64,000 nt of DNA from positions 62,001-126,000 of the forward strand of contig NZ_JACNMU010000007.1 in assembly GCF_014901205.1 (NCBI RefSeq), given 5' to 3'. This stretch comes from Meridianimarinicoccus sp. MJW13 (GTDB lineage Bacteria > Pseudomonadota > Alphaproteobacteria > Rhodobacterales > Rhodobacteraceae). Shown piece by piece: positions 25,484-34,200 of this stretch. Made by a program: the position numbers and the translations under genes. The notes beneath the pieces were generated by a model. That model saw nothing but the letters and a program-made list of their open reading frames with translations, did not search any database and had not been told where the DNA came from. How positions within the stretch are numbered: the stretch's first letter is position 1; the number at the start of each line of letters is the position of its first letter.

Positions 25484-25569
25484 ATTCTTCTTCCTTGTCA
25501 GTTGAAGGATTTTTGCCTATTATTTCTGTATATGTCAACTTATATCGATTTTTTAGAGGGAGGCCAACC
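25484..25569. promoter_or_regulatory. AT-rich divergent control region
   Basis: The 86 bases between the FAA-family gene and the YciI gene are unusually AT-rich. They contain AGTTGA and TCAACT as inverted half-sites about 30 bases apart, and an ATATGTCAACTTATAT segment with ATAT ends. A shared promoter and operator for the two divergent units is likely; the binder is unknown. Confidence 0.4.
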
Positions 25570-25956
25570 ATGGTTGCATGGGCGGACTACAAGGCAGAAG
25601 CCAAGTCACGCGGGGCGTTGGCGCTGGAGCTCTACGTCGCGATATCCACGCCGGCGAAAGCTCCCCAGGACGTCAAGGCCTCCCTGCCTGATCATCTGGC
25701 CTACCAGGGTCAGCTGGAGCGTGACGGCAGCCTCGCCTTTGCCGGCCCCATGTCCGACGAAAGCGGCCAGCAGATGGAAGGCATGGGACTGATCATCTAT
25801 CGCGCCGACAGCCTGGAGGCAGCGCGTGCGCTTGCTGACAAGGATCCGATGCACCTGTCCGGCGCCCGGTCCTATGTGCTTCGTCGCTGGATGATCAATG
25901 AAGGGTCCATCACCCTGACTGTCGGATTGTCCACGAATGCCGTGGCCCTGTCGTGA
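25570..25956 (+). CDS. YciI-family protein
   Basis: A 128-residue protein; GAGGGAGG precedes the ATG at 25570. It has the ferredoxin-like YciI pattern: HLAYQGQLERDGSLAFAGPM, a central IIYRADSLEAARALADKDPM with the Asp near the putative active site, and SYVLRRWMINEG. YciI relatives are small enzymes or domains sometimes fused to muconolactone-isomerase-like folds. It diverges from the dioxygenase operon and may isomerise or dehydrate a lactone intermediate, but this is inference. The MBL gene follows 31 bases later. Confidence 0.8.
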   Translation: MVAWADYKAEAKSRGALALELYVAISTPAKAPQDVKASLPDHLAYQGQLERDGSLAFAGPMSDESGQQMEGMGLIIYRADSLEAARALADKDPMHLSGARSYVLRRWMINEGSITLTVGLSTNAVALS

Positions 25957-25987
25957 TCCGGCCCGACACCGCAACTGGAGGAAGATC

Positions 25988-26980
25988 ATGACCCAACGCC
26001 CGAAACGACGCCTGACCGCGCTTGCTGCGGCCCTTGCCACCCTGGGCATGGCGCAACTGCCCTCGCTCGCCGAGGCCGACAGCGTCACCGCAACCGGAAC
26101 CGACATGGTCGTCACCCTTCTTGGCACTGGCACGCCGGCACCGGTGTTGACGCGTTTCGGCTATTCCACGCTGGTATCGGCTGGCGGGCATCTGTTGCTG
26201 TTTGACATCGGCCGCGGCGCCACCCAGCGGCTGTGGCAGGTCGGCCTTCTGCCCGGCGACGTGGACGAGGTCTTTGTCACCCACTACCACTCGGACCATG
26301 TGATCGGTCTTCCCGACCTCTGGCTGACGTCCTGGCTGGTGCCCTATGGTGCAAATTCCGAGCCGTTCCGCATCACCGGGCCCACGGGTCTGTCCAAGCT
26401 GACAGAAGGCCTGACCATGGCCTACGGTGACGATATCAGGATCCGCGTCGCCGATCAGAACCTGCCCGCCGCCGGGGTCGCGTTTGACCTGAACGAGTTC
26501 TCCGAGGATGGGGTGGTTTTTGACAAGAACGGCGTGACCGTCACCGCCTTTACCGTGAACCACGGTGAAAAGATCAAGCCTGCCGTCGGCTACCGGATCG
26601 ACTACGCGGGGCACTCGGTGGTGCTCAGCGGCGACACCAGGAAGGATAACGCGGTGATCGACGCCGCCACCGGCGCGGACCTGCTTGTGCACCAGGTGGC
26701 TATGGCGGCACAGGCCATCGCTGACAGACCCCCGATCAAGGCGATCATGGGGCACCATACCCTGCCCAACGAAGCGGGCGAGGTGTTCGCCTCGGCGGAA
26801 CCGGGGCTTGCGGTCTTCTCGCACTTCGTTCTGCTTGGCCCGCCGGGTGCCGCGCCAACGGCCAGCGACGTTCTGGCTCTGACACGTACGACCTATGACG
26901 GTCCGCTTGAGATCGGCGAGGATCTGATGACGATCACCATCGGCGACGAAATCCGGGTCGGCACGGCTGACACACGCTGA
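25988..26980 (+). CDS. Exported MBL-fold metallohydrolase
   Basis: A 330-residue protein with a signal peptide (RRLTALAAALATLGMAQL, cleavage near SLAEA), so it acts in the periplasm. Metal-binding motifs are THYHSDH near residue 97, VNHGE, the Asp in LSGDTRKD and the C-terminal FSHF. The arrangement fits the RNase Z/arylsulfatase-like branch of metallo-beta-lactamase hydrolases, which also includes periplasmic lactonases. GGAGGAAGATC precedes the ATG. Together with YciI it forms a two-gene operon diverging from the dioxygenase cluster, where hydrolysis of a lactone or ester would make sense. Confidence 0.85.
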   Translation: MTQRPKRRLTALAAALATLGMAQLPSLAEADSVTATGTDMVVTLLGTGTPAPVLTRFGYSTLVSAGGHLLLFDIGRGATQRLWQVGLLPGDVDEVFVTHYHSDHVIGLPDLWLTSWLVPYGANSEPFRITGPTGLSKLTEGLTMAYGDDIRIRVADQNLPAAGVAFDLNEFSEDGVVFDKNGVTVTAFTVNHGEKIKPAVGYRIDYAGHSVVLSGDTRKDNAVIDAATGADLLVHQVAMAAQAIADRPPIKAIMGHHTLPNEAGEVFASAEPGLAVFSHFVLLGPPGAAPTASDVLALTRTTYDGPLEIGEDLMTITIGDEIRVGTADTR

Positions 26981-27069
26981 ATTCCCTTATCGGGCAGGCG
27001 CCGGGAACATCCGGCGCTTGCGACAACCGAGGCATGACAATGGCCATTCAACAGTATTATTTTGATTGC

Positions 27070-27083
27070 GATTATTCGCGCTT
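27070..27083. promoter_or_regulatory. GCGA-TTAT-TCGC inverted repeat upstream of the malonate regulator
   Basis: The segment TGCGATTATTCGCG has 4-bp inverted arms around TTAT, in an AT-rich patch 55-70 bases upstream of the GntR start at 27138. The half TTATTCG recurs upstream of the malonyl-CoA decarboxylase gene, which suggests one regulator sees both. Confidence 0.3.
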
Positions 27084-27137
27084 CGCCCCGCACGACGAAC
27101 GCAAGCGCTTTGCTTTGCAGATCGAGCAGGATACGAG

Positions 27138-27833
27138 ATGTTCATGATCGAGCCGCTTCCAGAGACCTCCCCCGCAGTACCGCCAGCGTCCGTGTCGGCC
27201 ACGCAAGGCGCTTATCAGGCGATCCGTCAGATGATCATCACCGGCGAGTTGGCGCCGGGCGAGAAGCTGAAGATCGAGCACCTGAAGGACCGGATGAAAA
27301 CCGGTGCCTCGCCGATCCGCGAGGCGCTGACGCTTCTGGTTTCGGACCAACTGGTCGAGCGGCTTGACCAGCGCGGCTTTCGCGCCGCCCCGGTCAGCCA
27401 GGAGAATTTCGGCGAAATCCTCAAGCTGCGTTGCGCGCTGGAGGATATGGCCCTGCGCGACTCCCTCGCCTGCGGCGACAACCCGTGGGAAGAAGCGCTG
27501 GTGCTGGCCCATCACCGCATGGCCCGTGTCAACGGCGGCGAGCTGACCACCTTTGAAACCTGCCACAAGGCGTTCCACATGGCGCTGCTGGCGCGGTGCC
27601 GCTCGCCGATCCTGCTGCGCTATTGCAGCCAGCTCTATGATCTCAACGTGCGCTACCGGTATCTTGCGGCGCGGTCGCGCAAGTACATTCGTCGCGACGT
27701 AGCCGGGGAACATCAGGGCATCCTGGACGCCGCCGTGGCACGGGATGCCGATCTCGCCTCTGAACGGCTGCTCGACCACTACCAAAAGACCGGAACCTTT
27801 CTGGCCGAGACCCCGGATGCGTTGCAGGAGTAA
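27138..27833 (+). CDS. GntR-family regulator, probable malonate regulator (MatR-like)
   Basis: A 231-residue FCD-type regulator. Starts at 27138 or 27144 (both ATG) follow AGGATACGAG; the longer frame is rejected because it overlaps the promoter region. The winged helix is GAYQAIRQMIITGELAPGEK plus GASPIREALTLLVSDQLVE. The FCD domain has the metal residues ETCHKAFHMALLARC and EHQGILDAA. It sits just upstream of, and on the same strand as, the malonyl-CoA decarboxylase and synthetase genes, the same order as rhizobial matRAB, so malonate or malonyl-CoA is the likely effector. Confidence 0.85.
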   Translation: MFMIEPLPETSPAVPPASVSATQGAYQAIRQMIITGELAPGEKLKIEHLKDRMKTGASPIREALTLLVSDQLVERLDQRGFRAAPVSQENFGEILKLRCALEDMALRDSLACGDNPWEEALVLAHHRMARVNGGELTTFETCHKAFHMALLARCRSPILLRYCSQLYDLNVRYRYLAARSRKYIRRDVAGEHQGILDAAVARDADLASERLLDHYQKTGTFLAETPDALQE

Positions 27834-27925
27834 TCCCAGTCTGGGCGGGCCGCGCCGTCGCCCCGGTCCGGAAGGCAGGAAGGCGGTCGGACGGCGCGAT
27901 CCGTTGGCCCTCTTTCCATTTTGTT

Positions 27926-27947
27926 GACGACAAAAATGTTATTCGTC
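27926..27947. promoter_or_regulatory. GACGA/TCGTC inverted repeat upstream of malonyl-CoA decarboxylase
   Basis: GACGA (27926-27930) and TCGTC (27943-27947) are inverted around a 12-base AT-rich spacer, 40 bases upstream of the decarboxylase ATG. This is a candidate operator for the adjacent GntR protein, with the TTATTCG half shared with 27070-27083. Confidence 0.35.
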
Positions 27948-27986
27948 TTGAATTATCGATTTTATAGCGCGAGGCTCTAGATCGAC

Positions 27987-29303
27987 ATGCAGAAAATCCA
28001 ATCGAGCTATCTGGTCGATCTGCTTTCGACCATCACGGCCCGTCCGCGTCTGGGTGGTCGGCCGTCCGACCGCCGCTCTCTGCGAGAACTGTGCGATCTG
28101 TTGCTGACCGATCTTGGCGATGTGCAGTCAAGCCAGGTCTCGCGCGCCCTGCTGGCGAAATACAGTGACCTGACCGCCGAAGAAAAACTTGCCTTCTTCG
28201 AGATGTTGGCGCGAGACTTCGACATTGATGCCCCACAACTTGCCGACCTGGCGACGCAGTACGCCGCAGAAAAATCGGCCGACACATTGGCCAAGGTCAT
28301 CGCCTGCGCCGAGCCACGCCGTCAGGAATTGCTGCGCCGGCTGAACCGGGTGTCCGGGGCCACGGCCGATCTGGTTGCGATGCGTCTGGAACTTCTGGCC
28401 GCGATGCGCGATGCACCCGAACTTGAGGTGATCGATTTCGATTACCTGCATCTGTTCCGGTCCTGGTTCAACCAGGGCTTTCTGGTGCTGCGCCGGATCT
28501 CGTGGGACACCCCCGCCAGCATTCTCGAAAAGATCATCGCTTATGAGGCGGTCCATGCGATCAACAGTTGGGAAGAACTGCGCCGGCGACTTCTGCCCGA
28601 GGATCGCCGCTGCTACGCCTATTTCCACCCCGCCATGCCGGATGAGCCGCTGATCTTCGTCGAGGTCGCGCTGACCGAGGGCATTGCGGGCAACATCCAA
28701 GATGTTTTGGCCGAGGACCGGCCTGCGCTGTCGCCCGAGAAGATCGATACCGCGGTCTTCTATTCGATCTCAAACTGCCAGAAGGGGCTGCGCGGCATTT
28801 CCTTCGGCAATTCGCTGATCAAGCAGGTGGTCGAAGACCTCAAGACCGCCCTGCCCGGCCTGACCACCTTCGTCACCCTTTCCCCGATCCCCGGCTTTCG
28901 TTGCTGGGCTGAACGTCAGCTTGCCGAACTGCCAGAAGGTGCGGCAGACACCGCCCCGCTGGCCCGCGCCATGGCCGCCGCCGAAGACGGTGAAGCCGGG
29001 GCCGAAGCCTTGCGCGGCTATGTGGCCCGCTACCTGATCGAGGAAAAACACCCGCGCGGCGGACCGCTCGATCCGGTGGCGCGCTTTCACCTCGGCAATG
29101 GCGCACTGGTGCATGAGATCAACCTCGGCGCCGATCTGTCCGCCAACGGGCTGCGGCAATCCTGCGGGGCGATGGTCAACTATCTCTATGATCCCGCCCA
29201 GATCGACCGCAATATCGAGGGCCATTCGGCCAGCGGTTCGGTCGCCCATACACGCGCGCTGGCCAGCCTGCTGAAATCACATGCCGCCAAGACAAAGAAC
29301 TGA
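27987..29303 (+). CDS. matA: Malonyl-CoA decarboxylase
   Basis: A 438-residue enzyme of normal length that converts malonyl-CoA to acetyl-CoA plus CO2. The helical N-terminal domain (about 1-160) is followed by the acetyltransferase-like catalytic domain. Conserved signatures are RSWFNQGFLVLRRISWDTPA, the catalytic Ser region FYSISNCQKGLRGISFGN, TLSPIPGF and the catalytic His in ARFHLGNGALVHEIN. The malonyl-CoA synthetase gene follows 10 bases later. With that enzyme it lets the cell grow on free malonate. Confidence 0.95.
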   Translation: MQKIQSSYLVDLLSTITARPRLGGRPSDRRSLRELCDLLLTDLGDVQSSQVSRALLAKYSDLTAEEKLAFFEMLARDFDIDAPQLADLATQYAAEKSADTLAKVIACAEPRRQELLRRLNRVSGATADLVAMRLELLAAMRDAPELEVIDFDYLHLFRSWFNQGFLVLRRISWDTPASILEKIIAYEAVHAINSWEELRRRLLPEDRRCYAYFHPAMPDEPLIFVEVALTEGIAGNIQDVLAEDRPALSPEKIDTAVFYSISNCQKGLRGISFGNSLIKQVVEDLKTALPGLTTFVTLSPIPGFRCWAERQLAELPEGAADTAPLARAMAAAEDGEAGAEALRGYVARYLIEEKHPRGGPLDPVARFHLGNGALVHEINLGADLSANGLRQSCGAMVNYLYDPAQIDRNIEGHSASGSVAHTRALASLLKSHAAKTKN

Positions 29304-29313
29304 GACACCAGAC

Positions 29314-30822
29314 ATGACCAACTATCTTTTCGACAGCCTTTTCGGACGCCACGCGACAAGCGAGGCGCCTTTTCTGCTGCTGCCCGACGGCGAGGCGTTG
29401 ACCTACAGGGATTTCCTCACGCTTTCGGCGCGCATGGCCAATGTGTTTACCGATCTGGGGCTGGAAAAGGGGGACCGGGTTGCGGTGCAAACCGGAAAGT
29501 CCGCGCAGGCGCTGGCCATCTACGCCGCCTGTTTGCGCGCCGGTCTGGTGCTGTTGCCGCTCAATACCGCCTATACGCCGTCCGAGCTTGGGTACTTCAT
29601 CGGCGACGCCGAGCCGGGACTGGTGATCTGTGATCCGGGCAAGGAAGACGCGATTGCGCCTCTGCTGTCGCAAGACACGACCCTGCTGACCCTCGACGCA
29701 CAAGGCGCGGGCAGCCTGATGGACCGGGCACAGGCGGCAAGCGCGGACCAGGCGCCCCTGCCCTGCGGCCCCGAAGACCTGGCCGCGATCCTGTATACAT
29801 CCGGCACCACCGGACGCTCCAAGGGCGCCATGCTGAGCCATGACAACCTGCTGTCGAACGCCCAGTCATTGGCCGATCTGTGGCGCTTTTCGGACAGCGA
29901 CGTGCTGCTGCATGCGCTGCCGATCTTTCACACGCATGGGCTGTTCGTGGCCGTCAATGTGGTCGCGCTGACGGGCGGCGCGATGCTGTTTCATCCCGCG
30001 TTCGAAATCAATGCCATCATCGCCGACCTGCCCCGCGCCACGGCGCTGATGGGCGTGCCCACCTTTTATACCCGGCTTCTCGGCGACGATCGGTTCACCG
30101 GGGATCTGGTGGCGCATATGCGGCTTTTCGTGTCCGGCTCGGCGCCGCTTCTGGCAGAAACGCACACGGAATTCGAAAGCCGTACCGGTCACCGGATCCT
30201 CGAACGCTATGGCATGACCGAGACGAACATGAACGTCTCAAACCCCTACGACGGCGCCCGCCGCGCCGGCACCGTCGGTTTTCCACTGCCGGGCGTCGAT
30301 CTGCGCATCACCGACCCCGAGACCGGCAAGGTGCTGCCCGACGGCGACATCGGCATGATCGAAGTGCGCGGTCCAAACGTCTTCAAGGGCTACTGGCGGA
30401 TGCCGGAAAAGACCGCCGAGGAACTGCGCGAGAACGGCTTTTTCATCACCGGCGATCTCGGCCAGATCGACGAGCTTGGGTATCTGTCGATTGTCGGCCG
30501 GCAGAAAGACCTGATCATCTCGGGCGGCTACAACATCTACCCCAAGGAAATCGAGGTTCTGCTCGACACCTTGCCCGGCGTGGGCGAATCCGCCGTGGTC
30601 GGCGTGCCGGATGCCGATTTCGGCGAGGCGGTGATCGCTGCCGTTGTTCCCGCCACCGGCGCCACCCCCGACCCGGAAGCGTTGCTGGAGGCGCTGCGCC
30701 CGCAACTTGCCCGGTTCAAGCACCCGCGCGCCATTCGCATTCTCGATGAACTGCCCCGCAATACGATGGGCAAGGTGCAAAAGAACCTGCTGCGCGAGGC
30801 ATTCACCGGGAAAACCGCCTGA
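29314..30822 (+). CDS. matB: Malonyl-CoA synthetase (AMP-forming)
   Basis: A 502-residue ANL-superfamily ligase that makes malonyl-CoA from malonate, CoA and ATP. Motifs are the P-loop YTSGTTGRSKGAM, the adenylate-binding RYGMTETNMNVSNPY, DLGQIDELGYL, GRQKDLIISGGYNIYPKEIE and the catalytic Lys in RNTMGKVQKNLL. The combination with malonyl-CoA decarboxylase upstream makes the assignment strong. No dedicated malonate carrier lies beside it; the TRAP system at 20.4-23.4 kb belongs to another operon. Confidence 0.93.
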   Translation: MTNYLFDSLFGRHATSEAPFLLLPDGEALTYRDFLTLSARMANVFTDLGLEKGDRVAVQTGKSAQALAIYAACLRAGLVLLPLNTAYTPSELGYFIGDAEPGLVICDPGKEDAIAPLLSQDTTLLTLDAQGAGSLMDRAQAASADQAPLPCGPEDLAAILYTSGTTGRSKGAMLSHDNLLSNAQSLADLWRFSDSDVLLHALPIFHTHGLFVAVNVVALTGGAMLFHPAFEINAIIADLPRATALMGVPTFYTRLLGDDRFTGDLVAHMRLFVSGSAPLLAETHTEFESRTGHRILERYGMTETNMNVSNPYDGARRAGTVGFPLPGVDLRITDPETGKVLPDGDIGMIEVRGPNVFKGYWRMPEKTAEELRENGFFITGDLGQIDELGYLSIVGRQKDLIISGGYNIYPKEIEVLLDTLPGVGESAVVGVPDADFGEAVIAAVVPATGATPDPEALLEALRPQLARFKHPRAIRILDELPRNTMGKVQKNLLREAFTGKTA

Positions 30823-31202
30823 CCCTCCGGGCCGCCCTGCGATACCGCCGGGACTGCCCCGACCGCCGCCTGTAGAACAGCGGTGATCGGCCGCCGCCCA
30901 ATGTGACGCGGGTTGGGACATCGACCGCATCCGGGTCGCGATCGTGAACTGAAATCCCTCGGAATTGCCGCGTTCGCGCGGGACGTGGCGGCCTTCCGCG
31001 CACAGCAGGGCACTGTGCGATTCGGGCAGGCACCACGGGGTCCAGCAGCCCCCTCCCGACCAGTTTTCACCCTCAAATCAGCATTTTCCCTAGATTTCAG
31101 CGCCAGATCGATACGAATCTGTCCAAATCTCCGCACAATCACAGGTAAAGATTGTGTATCCTCTAAGTTGTTTTTAGGCATGACGTTCAAGGAGAATTGC
31201 CC
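30823..31202. other. 380-base gap without a gene; two hairpins
   Basis: No supported coding region. CGCACAG (30999-31005) and CTGTGCG (31013-31019) form a 7-bp stem with a 7-base loop but no T-tract. From about 31060 the sequence becomes AT-rich and looks like the promoter and leader of the large repeat protein. Confidence 0.5.
31134..31156 (+). promoter_or_regulatory. Perfect 7-bp inverted repeat before the repeat-protein gene
   Basis: CACAATC (31134-31140), spacer ACAGGTAAA, GATTGTG (31150-31156). It lies 46 bases upstream of the ATG at 31203 in an AT-rich leader, and could be an operator or a 5' hairpin. Confidence 0.45.
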
Positions 31203-34200
31203 ATGTCCGGAATTATCATCAACGGCACACCGGCGGATGAAGACATACATGGTACCCGCGACGACGATGTGCTGTCGGGCGGCGCGGGCAGCGACACGCT
31301 GCGCGGGCGACGGGGCGATGACGTCTTGCTCTATGACGTGGCCATCAATGCTGGAGCAACGGACACCATTGATGGCGGTCTTGGCTACGACACCCTGCGA
31401 CTTTTGATGTCATCGGCCGAGTGGCTGGATCCTGAGGTTCAGACGCAGATCGCCGCCTACCTGGTCTTCATGTCCGACAAGACCGCCGGCGGCACCCAGG
31501 AAGCCGAGAAGGAATTCTTCTACTTCACCTGCTTCGAAGGACAGACGCTGCGGGTCAACCGGGTGGAGAACCTGGAGGTCTACGTCGATGGCAACCCGGT
31601 CGATCCCACCGACCCGCCTGCCATCGCTGTCGATGATCTGGTGACCGTGGCCGAGGATGGCCCTGACCTGTCCGGCAATGTCACCGACAACGACAGCCTT
31701 CTGGACGCCCCGGCGACGGTAAGTCTGGTGACGGGCCCTGCCCTGGGCAGCCTGACCCTGAATGGCGATGGCAGCTATTCCTACAGCCTGAACAATGGGG
31801 ATCCGGCCGTGCAGGCGCTGGCGGTGGGCGAAACCCTGACCGACAGTTTCACCTATCTCGCCACCGACGCCAATGGCGACACCGATACCGCCACCGTGAC
31901 CATCACCATCACCGGCACCAACGATGCCCCCACCGCCGAGGACAACACTGCGGCGACCGGCGAGGCTTCTTCCGTCGTGACCATCAATGTGCTGGCCAAC
32001 GACACCGATCCGGATACCTCGGACACGCTGACGGTGACGGGTTTCGACGCGGTCTCGGTGGAAGGCGGGCTGGTCAGCTACAATGGCGATGGCACCTTCA
32101 CCTATGATCCCAACGGCCAGTTCGACGCCCTGCACGGCGGCGAAAGCGCCCTGGACAGCTTCACCTATACCATCGACGACGGCCACGGCGGCACCGATAC
32201 GGCAACCGTGACCGTGACCATCGCGGGCGCGGACCGCTATGTCCTGTTCTATCAGGGCTACGATGTGTCTGGCGGCTACGAGTTGTGGGGGCTGGACGAG
32301 GACGGGGTCGCGCGCCGGATTGCCGACTCTGCCGCCGGCACTGACAGCACCTTCCCCAAGAATTTCGCGGAACTGGATGGGGATCTGTATTTTACCGCAA
32401 GCGATCCGATCAACGGCAACGAGTTGCGCAAGCTGGACGGCGCGACCGGTGCGATTTCCATGGTGGCCGACATCAATGCCGGCAGCGGCGGCTCTACACC
32501 CGCCAACCTGCTGGCACTCAACGGCGATCTGTATTTCACCGCCTCCGATCCCACCCATGGCTCCGAGTTGCGCAAGATGGATGGCATCACCGGCGCGGTC
32601 AGCCTGGTGGCCGATCTGAACCCCGGCAGCGGCGGCTCTGCCCCCAAGGAGCTGTTTGCCTTCAACGGCGACCTCTACTTCAGCGCCAGCGATCCGGCCA
32701 ACGGGCAGGAATTGCGCAAGATGGACGGCACCACCGGCGCCGTCAGCCTGGTGTCTGATCTGTACGCTGGTGCCAGCGGGTCGAACCCGGCACAGTTGAT
32801 CGCGTTCAACGGGGATCTGTATTTCACAGCCAAGGACGCCGCGAACGGCACTGAATTGCGCCGCATGGATGGCACCACCGGTGCGGTCAGCCTTGTGGCC
32901 GACCTTGAACCGGGCAGCTTCGGGTCGTCGCCCAAGGAATTGACCGTGTTCAACGGCGACCTCTACTTCTCCGCTTCGGATGCCGACGGCGCCGAGTTGC
33001 GCATGCTGGACGGCCTCACCGGCATGGTCGGACTTGTGACGGACCTGAACCCCGGCAGCGCCAGCGCTTCGCCCTCGGACATGACCGAGTTGAACGGCGA
33101 CCTATACTTCCGCGCCACGGATGCAACCCATGGGTCCGAGTTGTTCAAGCTGGACGGCACCACCGGCGGGGTCAGCCTTGCCGCGGACGTCAACAGCGGC
33201 AGCGCCAGTTCCAACATCGCGCATGTGACGGCGTACAACGGCGACCTGTATTTCAGCGCCTATGACGCCACCAGCGGCTATGAGTTGCGCCGGCTGGACG
33301 GCACTACGGGCGCGGTCAGCCTGGTGGCCGATCTGTTCGCAGGCAGCGGCAGTTCTTTCCCCAGCGAGTTGGTGGTGGTCGACGGGAAGCTTGTGTTCCA
33401 GGCCAACGACGGCTCTGGCAATGCCCTGTTCTCTCACGATGGCACGGCGACCACCAAGGTCGCGCCGATCAACGACGCGTCCTCCAATGCCGCCACCACC
33501 GGGTTTTTCGCCTTCAACGGCGACACCTATTTCTCGGCCTACGATCTGGCCAGCGGTGCAGAGTTGTACAAGCGGGACGGCACCACAGGCACGATCAGCT
33601 TGGTGGCCGACATCAATCCCGGTGCGGGGTTCTCCAGCCCGGCCCTGTTCACCGAGTTCAACGGCGATCTCTATTTCACGGCGTCGAACGGCAGCAGCGG
33701 CACGGAATTGCATATTCTGGAAGGCACCACTGGCTATGTCGGCCTTGTCGCCGACATCTTCACCGGCAGCGGCAGCAGTACCCCCAGCCAGTTGACCGCG
33801 TTGAACGGCGACCTGTATTTCACCGCCTTCGATCTGACCAACGGGGCCGAGTTGCGCAAGCTGGATGGCACCACGGGCACCGTCAGCCTTGTGGCCGACC
33901 TGAGCAGCGGCAGTGGCAGTTCCAGCCCCATGGATCTGACCGCGTTCAACGGCGATCTCTACTTCTCGGCCTTCGATCCGACCAACGGATTCGAGCTGCG
34001 CAAAATGGATGGCACCACCGGCACCGTCAGCCTTGTCGCCGACATCAATGCCGGCAACGGCAGCTCCTATGCCAGCAACCTGTTCGAATTCAACGGCGAC
34101 CTCTATTTCCGGGCCAGCGATGCCACCATCGGCACCGAGTTGCGCAAGCTGGACGGCACCACCGGCGCGGTCAGTCTTGTTGCGGACCTGTATCTGGGGA

